A program made the position numbers and the translations under genes. Below, one piece after another: positions 58,669 to 64,000 of a stretch of DNA of 64,000 bases. Position 1 is the stretch's first letter. The number at the start of each line of letters is the position of its first letter. Under the pieces are notes generated by a model. The model was given only the letters and a program-made list of their open reading frames with translations, was not told where the DNA came from and did not search any database. The DNA comes from a bacterium (GTDB lineage Bacteria > Myxococcota_A > UBA9160 > UBA4427), in assembly GCA_024742285.1 (NCBI GenBank), contig JANSYR010000007.1, positions 1 to 64,000 on the forward strand, in the 5' to 3' direction.

Positions 58669-59580
58669 CTAGAAGTGCCACGGGAACTTCGAGAAGTCCC
58701 GATCCCGCTTCTCGAGGAAGGCGTCCCGCCCCTCTTCCGCCTCATCGGTCATGTAGGCGAGACGCGTCGCCTCACCGGCGAAGACCTGCTGCCCGACCAG
58801 GCCGTCGTCGACGAGATTCATCGCGAACTTCGCCATCCGCTGGGCCGTCGGGCTCTTCGTGTTGATCTCGGCCGCCCACTCGAGGGCCACGTTCTCGAGC
58901 TCCGCGTGGGGCACGACGGCGTTGACCATGCCCATGTGGTGCGCCTGTTCCGCGGAGTAGCTCTTGCCGAGGAAGAAGATCTCCCGCGCGAACTTCTGAC
59001 CGATCTGCTTGGCCAGGTAGGCCGAGCCGTAGCCACCGTCGAAGCTCGCCACGTCCGTATCCGTCTGCTTGAAGACCGCGTGCTCCTCGGAGGCGAGGGT
59101 CAGGTCGCAGGTCACGTGGAGACTGTGTCCGCCGCCGACCGCGAAACCCGGAACGACCGCGATCACGACCTTCGGCATGAAGCGAATCAGGCGCTGCACC
59201 TCGAGGATGTGCAGCCGGCCCGCGCGACCCGCGTCGATCGTGTCGGCGGTCTCGCCTTCGGCGTACTTGTAGCCGTCCCGGCCGCGGATCCGCTGGTCGC
59301 CGCCGCTGCAGAACGCCCAGCCACCGTCCTTCGGCGAAGGGCCGTTGCCCGTCAGCAGGATCACGCCGACGTCGGTCGTCATCCGCGCGTGATCGAGGGC
59401 GCGGTAGAGCTCGTCGACCGTCTTCGGACGGAAGGCGTTGCGGATTTCGGGACGGTGGAAGGCGATCCGGACCGTGCCCTGACCTTTCGCCCGGTGGTAG
59501 GTGATGTCCTCGAAGTCGAAGCCGGGGACCTCGTCCCAGCGCGCGGGATCGAAGATCTCCGAGATCGTTTCGTTCGACAT
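58669..59580 (-). CDS. menB: 1,4-dihydroxy-2-naphthoyl-CoA synthase (MenB)
   Basis: This 303-aa crotonase has the MenB marks GWAFCSGGDQRIRGRDGYKY and QTDTDVASFDGGYGSAYLAKQ. The Asp in QTD replaces the Gly of bicarbonate-dependent MenB, as in the mycobacterial (type II) enzyme. It closes the second ring of menaquinone. The long ~30-residue N-terminal extension is usual for type II. It starts at ATG 59580. No other men gene is nearby, so either the pathway is scattered or the enzyme acts in another ring-forming or ring-opening step such as that of BadI. Confidence 0.88.
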   Translation of the reverse strand: MSNETISEIFDPARWDEVPGFDFEDITYHRAKGQGTVRIAFHRPEIRNAFRPKTVDELYRALDHARMTTDVGVILLTGNGPSPKDGGWAFCSGGDQRIRGRDGYKYAEGETADTIDAGRAGRLHILEVQRLIRFMPKVVIAVVPGFAVGGGHSLHVTCDLTLASEEHAVFKQTDTDVASFDGGYGSAYLAKQIGQKFAREIFFLGKSYSAEQAHHMGMVNAVVPHAELENVALEWAAEINTKSPTAQRMAKFAMNLVDDGLVGQQVFAGEATRLAYMTDEAEEGRDAFLEKRDRDFSKFPWHF

Positions 59581-59726
59581 GGGCCTTCTCCTCGTCCGCC
59601 ATCGGCTCGGCGGGCGGCGGAGCATAGCGGCGTGGAGCCGGACCGGCGGGCGGAGGGGATCGCGGCCGAGAGGCCGGCCGGGCGTTGCTATCGTGGCCGC
59701 CGGATCCGGGAGGCAGACGGCAGACC

Positions 59727-60407
59727 ATGGCGCCCACGATGAAAGACGAGCTGGACATCGAATCGATCGGCGAGGACGTGCCGCTCCTGGAAGGGCTGCG
59801 CACGGCCCGGGCGATCCGGCGCCTGCGCCCGGATCCGATTCCTCGCGGGCTGATCCGCAAGGTCTGCGAGGCGGGGACTTTCGCACCCTCCGGCGGCAAC
59901 CGGCAGCCCTGGATCTTCGTCCCCGTCGACGACCGCGAGAAGATCCAGTGGGTCGCGGATCAGTACCGTCCGGTCTTCCAGAGCTACATCGCCCCGGCGA
60001 TCGAGCGCGCGGAGCAGGAGAACTTCCCCGATCGCCTGAAGCGCAACATGAGGGCGGCGCTGCATCTCGCCGAACATCTCCACGAAGCCCCGGTCCTGCT
60101 CTTCGTCGCGGGCTTCATGCGCCGCGGCGAGCCCCAGCTCCAGGCGCTCTTCCCCTGCGCGCAGAACGTGTTGCTGGCCTGTCGCGCCGTCGGACTCGGC
60201 GCCTCGTTCACGACCCTCCACCGCGCCTTCGGCGAGGAATGCGATCGCGTGCTCGGCCTGCCGGAGAGCATTCCGAGCGCGGTGATGATTCCGATCGGCT
60301 GGCCCGCCGGGAAACACGGAAGACCGCCGCGCAAGTCCGTCGACGAGAAGCTCTTCTGGAACGAGTTCGATGCGTCGACCCTCGAGAAGGAACGCCCGAT
60401 TGAGTAG
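59727..60407 (+). CDS. Nitroreductase family protein
   Basis: This 226-aa FMN-binding protein has RTARAIRRLRPDPIPRGLIRKV (key part RAIRRLRPDPIP), GTFAPSGGNRQPW and ALFPCAQNVLLACRAVGLG. The first part matches the FMN-binding loop of nitroreductases and similar dehalogenases or dehydrogenases. It reduces a small substrate with NAD(P)H. The start at 59727 is taken from a weak GGAGG at 59709; ATG 59739 is an alternative. It overlaps the sulfatase start by 8 bp, so the two are translated together. Confidence 0.88.
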   Translation: MAPTMKDELDIESIGEDVPLLEGLRTARAIRRLRPDPIPRGLIRKVCEAGTFAPSGGNRQPWIFVPVDDREKIQWVADQYRPVFQSYIAPAIERAEQENFPDRLKRNMRAALHLAEHLHEAPVLLFVAGFMRRGEPQLQALFPCAQNVLLACRAVGLGASFTTLHRAFGEECDRVLGLPESIPSAVMIPIGWPAGKHGRPPRKSVDEKLFWNEFDASTLEKERPIE

Positions 60408-62076
60408 GGCCGCGCGGATCGCGGGCTTCACCCTTCCTCTTCTCCTCGTGGTCGCCGGCGTGGCCGTCGCGAACGAGCCCGAGCGCCCCAACATCCTGCT
60501 GCTGATGGCGGAGGACCTGTCGCCCCGGATCGGCGCCTTCGGCGACGCGGTCGCGCGCACTCCGAACCTCGACCGGCTCGCCGCCGAGGGCACGCGGTTC
60601 ACGAACGTCTTTACGACGGCCGGGGTCTGCGCGCCGAGTCGGGCCGCGCTGATCCTCGGCCGACATCAGATCTCGACGGGCACCCAGCACATGCGCAGCT
60701 CCGGCGGGGGCTACCTCGCCGTGCCGCCGCCCGACGCCAAGGCCTTCCCGGAGCGGATGCGCGCCGCCGGCTACTTCACCTACCAGCTCCACAAGCTCGA
60801 CTACCAGTTCAGCGGGACCTTCTCCGGAAGCGGACCGGACTCGATCTGGGACGCCGAGGACGACGAAGCGCAGTGGACCCCCCGACGGGAAGGCCAGCCC
60901 TTCTTCGGCATGGTCAACTACATGGTCACCCACGAGAGCGGCGTGATGGCACCGCTCGGCACCTGGCCCCACAGCTTCACGCACCTGGTCATGCAGGGCA
61001 TGCAGTGGTTCACGCGCCGCGGCTTCACCGACGCGGTGGTCCCCACCGATCCCGCCCGCGTCGTGCTCCCGCCCTACTACCCCGACCTGCCGGAAGTCCG
61101 CGCGGACCTGGCGCGCCACTACGACAACGTGCAGATCATGGACGCACAGGTCGGCGCGCTGCTGGACCGGCTCGAGCGCGAGGGGCTCGCCGACGACACG
61201 ATCGTCGTCTGGACGACGGACCACGGCGACGGCCTGCCCCGGGCGAAGCGTGATCTCTACGATTCCGGGCTCCGGGTCCCGATGATCATCCGCTGGCCGG
61301 AGCGGTTCCGCCCGGACGACCGGCCCGCCGGGCAAGTCGACGCGCAGCTCGTCAGCTTCGTCGACCTCACGGTCGCGCTCCTCGCGATGGCCGGCATCGA
61401 GCCCCCGCCCGGGCTGCACGGGCGCGACTTCCTCGACCCGGAGATCCCCGAACGGGAGTACGTCTACGCCGCGCGCGACCGGATCGACGAGCAGTCCGAC
61501 CGCCAGCGCGCCGCCCGCAGCCGACGATTCAAGTACATCTGGAGCGGACACCCCGATCTGCCGGAGGGTTTCCCGCTCGACTACCGCGAGAACCAGGACA
61601 TCGTGCGCGCGATGCGCCGCGCCTTCGAGGAAGGGCGGCTCGACGCGAAGCAGCGGCGCTGGTTCGAGGCCCCCGGAGAGGAACGGCTCTTCGATCTGGC
61701 GCGTGATCCGCACGAGGTCGAGGACGTCTCGGACGATCCCGCCTACGCCCGAGACCTCGCGCGCATGCGCGAGGCGCTCGCTGCGTTCCGGGCGCGCGTA
61801 CCGGATCTCTCGGAGGATCCCGAGGCGGAGCTCGCCGAGCGGTTCTGGCCCGGTGGCGAACAACCGACGACCGGGGTGCCGGAGATCCGACTCGTGGACG
61901 ATCGGGTGCAGGTGTCCTGCGCGACGCCGGGGGCATCGATCGAGGTCGCCTGGGACGACGGTCCGTGGCAGCTGTACAGCGCGCCCCTCGAGCCGCGGCC
62001 CGGCGTGCCGCTCTCTGCGCGTGCCGTGCGCTACGGCTACGCGGGAAGCGAAGAAGTCGAACGCGTGCTCCCCTGA
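60400..62076 (+). CDS. Exported sulfatase with C-terminal chitobiase-like domain
   Basis: This 558-aa protein begins at TTG 60400, 8 bases after AAGGA and overlapping the nitroreductase stop. It has a signal peptide (SRAARIAGFTLPLLLVVAG, cut near VANE). The sulfatase core contains GVCAPSRAAL, where Cys77 in C-A-P-S-R should become formylglycine, and TTDHGDGLPRAKRDLYDSG. The last ~65 residues resemble a chitobiase C-terminal-like domain (TPGASIEV, SARAVRYGYAGSEEV). It should cleave sulfate esters in the periplasm, and it needs a formylglycine-generating enzyme, not present in this window. Confidence 0.9.
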   Translation: MSRAARIAGFTLPLLLVVAGVAVANEPERPNILLLMAEDLSPRIGAFGDAVARTPNLDRLAAEGTRFTNVFTTAGVCAPSRAALILGRHQISTGTQHMRSSGGGYLAVPPPDAKAFPERMRAAGYFTYQLHKLDYQFSGTFSGSGPDSIWDAEDDEAQWTPRREGQPFFGMVNYMVTHESGVMAPLGTWPHSFTHLVMQGMQWFTRRGFTDAVVPTDPARVVLPPYYPDLPEVRADLARHYDNVQIMDAQVGALLDRLEREGLADDTIVVWTTDHGDGLPRAKRDLYDSGLRVPMIIRWPERFRPDDRPAGQVDAQLVSFVDLTVALLAMAGIEPPPGLHGRDFLDPEIPEREYVYAARDRIDEQSDRQRAARSRRFKYIWSGHPDLPEGFPLDYRENQDIVRAMRRAFEEGRLDAKQRRWFEAPGEERLFDLARDPHEVEDVSDDPAYARDLARMREALAAFRARVPDLSEDPEAELAERFWPGGEQPTTGVPEIRLVDDRVQVSCATPGASIEVAWDDGPWQLYSAPLEPRPGVPLSARAVRYGYAGSEEVERVLP

Positions 62077-62275
62077 ACACACGGGCGCGCGTGACCGGAA
62101 CGCCGAGAACCCCGAGTTCTTCCGCGTAGTTGGCCGCCCTCCCGTCGGTCCCTTACCGTCTTCGCGCGCTGCGGCTCGTGCCGCGGCGAACCGACCCTGC
62201 GCCGCACCCGGCCGACCGGCCCAGCCGCGCCCTTCCCCACCGGACCGCCCCGCGGTCCCATCCAGGAGTCCTCCC

Positions 62276-63454
62276 ATGCGTGAAGTCGTGATCGTCCAGG
62301 CTGCCCGTACCCCCCTCGGCAAGCGGAAGGGCCAGATGGCCGCTGCGCACTCGATCGACATGCTCGGTGCCGTCCAACAGGCCGTGATCGATCGCGCCGG
62401 GATCGACGCCAAGGAAGTCGGCCAGGTCGTCGGTGGCTGCGTCGGTCAGGTCGGCATGCAGACGATGAACGTCGCGCGCAATGCCTGGCTCGCGAAGGGC
62501 CTGCCGATCGAGACGCCCGCGACGACCGTCGATACCCAGTGCGGCTCCTCCCAGCAGGCGACGAACCTCGCCTACGCCCTCGTCGCGTCGGGCGTCGTGG
62601 ACGTCGCGATGGGCTGCGGGGTCGAGGCGATGACGCAGATCCCGATGGGCTCGACGATCCCGAAGGAGCCCTCGGTCGGCGCGCCGGTCAACAAGAACTA
62701 CTGGGCGCACCACGAGTTCACGAGCCAGTTCGAGGGCGCGGAGCGGATCGCCAAGAAGTACGGCATCACGCGCGAAGACACCGACGCCTTCGGCAAGCGC
62801 TCCCAGGACCTCGCCAAGGCGGCCTGGGAGGCCGGCGCCTTCGATTCGCAGATCGTGCCCTTCGAGGCCCCGATCGGCTTCGACGAGAACGGCAAGCCTA
62901 CCGAGGAAACCGAGCTCGTGACCCGCGACGGCGGTCTCCGCGACACGACCCTCGAGGGCCTCGCCCAGCTCAAGACCAACACGCCCGACGGCGTGCACAC
63001 CGCGGGCTCGTCGTCGCAGATCACCGACGGCGCCGGCGCGGTCCTGCTCATGACCCGGGAACGCGCCCAGGAGCTCGGCGCGACGCCCATGGCGACGATC
63101 GTCGACACCTGCCTGGTCGGCTGTGATCCGGTGCTCATGCTCGAAGGTCCGATCCCGGCGACCCAGAAGCTCCTCGCCGACACGGGTCTCTCGATGAGCG
63201 ACATCGGCGTATGCGAGATCAACGAGGCCTTCGCGTCCGTCGTCCTCGCCTGGGCCAAGGAGCTCCAGCCCGACATGGACACGGTGAACCCGAACGGCGG
63301 CGCGATCGCCCTCGGCCACCCGCTCGGCGGCACCGGCTCGATCCTCCTGACCAAGGCCGTGCACGAGCTCGAGCGCTCCGGCAAGGAGCATGCCCTCGTC
63401 TCGATGTGCTGCGGCGGCGGCATCGGCACCGGCACGATCATCCGCCGGGGCTGA
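62276..63454 (+). CDS. Thiolase family protein (acetyl-CoA acyltransferase)
   Basis: This 392-aa thiolase has the nucleophilic Cys89 in DTQCGSSQQA, the His segment NPNGGAIALGHPLGGTG and the second Cys in MCCGGGIGTG. It begins REVVIVQAARTPLGKRKGQM. The overall pattern fits steroid or fatty-acid beta-ketothiolases, which cut 3-oxoacyl-CoA with free CoA. ATG 62276 follows AGGAG. A perfect 14-bp terminator lies 37 bp downstream, so it is transcribed alone or as the last gene. Confidence 0.92.
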   Translation: MREVVIVQAARTPLGKRKGQMAAAHSIDMLGAVQQAVIDRAGIDAKEVGQVVGGCVGQVGMQTMNVARNAWLAKGLPIETPATTVDTQCGSSQQATNLAYALVASGVVDVAMGCGVEAMTQIPMGSTIPKEPSVGAPVNKNYWAHHEFTSQFEGAERIAKKYGITREDTDAFGKRSQDLAKAAWEAGAFDSQIVPFEAPIGFDENGKPTEETELVTRDGGLRDTTLEGLAQLKTNTPDGVHTAGSSSQITDGAGAVLLMTRERAQELGATPMATIVDTCLVGCDPVLMLEGPIPATQKLLADTGLSMSDIGVCEINEAFASVVLAWAKELQPDMDTVNPNGGAIALGHPLGGTGSILLTKAVHELERSGKEHALVSMCCGGGIGTGTIIRRG

Positions 63455-63491
63455 TCCACACGCGGCGCCCCGGCGCCGTCTCGTCCCAGGG

Positions 63492-63526
63492 AACGGGGGA
63501 ACGGTCGTGTACCGTTCCCCCGTTTT
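63492..63526 (+). terminator. Strong intrinsic terminator after thiolase
   Basis: AACGGGGGAACGGT (63492-63505), loop CGTGT and ACCGTTCCCCCGTT (63511-63524) form a perfect 14-bp stem followed by T-rich TTCTCTTC. It is the clearest intrinsic terminator in the window. Confidence 0.9.
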
Positions 63527-63564
63527 CTCTTCGCGCTCGTGTCGTCGGAGGCGCAGGAGGGCTC

Positions 63565-64000
63565 GTGGAGATTCTCGACGTCGACCTGATCGGCTTCGAA
63601 CGCGGCGACGGCGCGCGGCGACGGGCCGTCGTCGACGGCGTTCGCCGAAGCCTCGAGACCGGCTTCGTCTACCTGCGCCACGACCTCGACGAAGAGGAGC
63701 TCACGGCGGCCTACGCGAAGCTCGCGACCTTCTTCGCGCTGCCCGACGAAGCCAAGGCGAGCAGCACCGCCCCGGGCTCCCGCGGCCAACGCGGCTACAC
63801 CGGACGCCTCGTCGAGATCGCCCACGGCCGGCGGACCGCCGATTGGAAGGAGCACCTCAACTGGGGCGAGACCGCGCCTCCCGACTCGAGCCTCGGCGCA
63901 CGCTTCCCCGATCAGTATCTCGAGCCGATCTTCCCGGAAGCCGACGTGCCCGGGATCAGCGCGCTCCTCATGTCCTTCCATCGCCGCGTCGCCGAGCTCC
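63565..64000 (+). CDS. Isopenicillin N synthase-like 2OG-Fe(II) oxygenase, truncated by window end
   Basis: The first 145 residues of this protein are visible. It begins at GTG 63565 with AGGAGG 5 bases upstream. The DIOX_N domain is clear: EILDVDLIGF, then ETGFVYLRHDL and LATFFALPDEAKAS, then GQRGYTGRLVE and DWKEHLNWGE. Such enzymes use iron and usually 2-oxoglutarate to hydroxylate or desaturate a substrate. The iron-binding HxD...H lies beyond the end of the window, so activity cannot be judged. Confidence 0.85.
   Translation, partial: MEILDVDLIGFERGDGARRRAVVDGVRRSLETGFVYLRHDLDEEELTAAYAKLATFFALPDEAKASSTAPGSRGQRGYTGRLVEIAHGRRTADWKEHLNWGETAPPDSSLGARFPDQYLEPIFPEADVPGISALLMSFHRRVAEL

Noticed and set aside
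1-64000. tRNA, rRNA, insertion sequence, integrase or phage genes
   Set aside because: I looked for conserved tRNA loops, transposase or integrase motifs and long terminal repeats and saw none; a covariance search would be needed to exclude small RNAs.

Overview
This is a high-GC bacterial chromosome segment. Genes sit close together on both strands, mostly in short runs of 1-4, and nearly all have clear Shine-Dalgarno sites. The gene set combines CaiB/BaiF CoA-transferases, several crotonases, F420-type LLM flavoenzymes, a TIGR03084 protein, AtuA, BKACE, a WS/DGAT acyltransferase, SnoaL-like proteins, DUF3604, PEP-CTERM and selenoproteins. That mix suggests an uncultured, Gram-negative 'deltaproteobacterial-type' organism (Myxococcota- or Binatota-like) that degrades lipids, terpenoids or aromatics. 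The taxonomic placement is inference only. I found no rRNA, tRNA, CRISPR array, phage or insertion sequence.

Layout. 0-9.5 kb: WYL regulator divergent from a SnoaL-like gene with a shared inverted repeat, an OmpA/vWA lipoprotein, a DUF218-like protein, alanine dehydrogenase, hydrolases, BKACE and an amidohydrolase. 9.5-13.8 kb: tandem-fused CaiB/BaiF CoA-transferase, VOC protein and serine-hydrolase lipoprotein. 13.8-19.2 kb: MoxR ATPase plus a metallopeptidase-like/VWA protein, a SnoaL plus enoyl-CoA hydratase pair, and a VIT-family transporter. 19.3-27.0 kb: a ten-gene Mrp/Mbh-type cation antiporter operon with three antiporter-like subunits. 27.4-33.0 kb: LLM, TIGR03084, LLM and an AtuE/LiuC-like hydratase, divergent from AtuA (terpenoid or branched acyl-CoA catabolism). 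33.1-39.0 kb: a Lys/Ala-rich H1-like protein, then a CHASE2/HD-GYP, TPR/beta-barrel and FecR operon. 39.3-44.8 kb: an EIIA-fused SLC4-type bicarbonate transporter, UDP-glucose pyrophosphorylase, sulfotransferase and SnoaL. 44.9-51.7 kb: DUF3604, MFS, a selenocysteine-containing CMD/AhpD-like protein, DUF3127, PEP-CTERM and a lipoprotein hydrolase. 51.7-64 kb: WS/DGAT, an exported selenocysteine peroxiredoxin with a Sua5-type gene, glutaryl-CoA dehydrogenase, DUF3015 plus DUF4105, MenB, nitroreductase plus sulfatase, thiolase and a truncated 2OG-Fe(II) oxygenase.

Highlights. Two genes look broken by in-frame TGA, but both are better read as selenoprotein genes. Each TGA replaces a catalytic Cys (CxxC in the CMD protein, PxxxTxxC in the peroxiredoxin), the frame continues to a normal end, and each TGA is followed 19-20 nt later by the apical loop of a bSECIS-like hairpin. 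Other notable items are the SLC4/EIIA fusion, the Mrp operon with split MrpA and three antiporter paralogues, the CHASE2-FecR-barrel signalling operon, a DUF3127 protein with an SSB-like acidic tip, and a repeat family found immediately downstream of stop codons.
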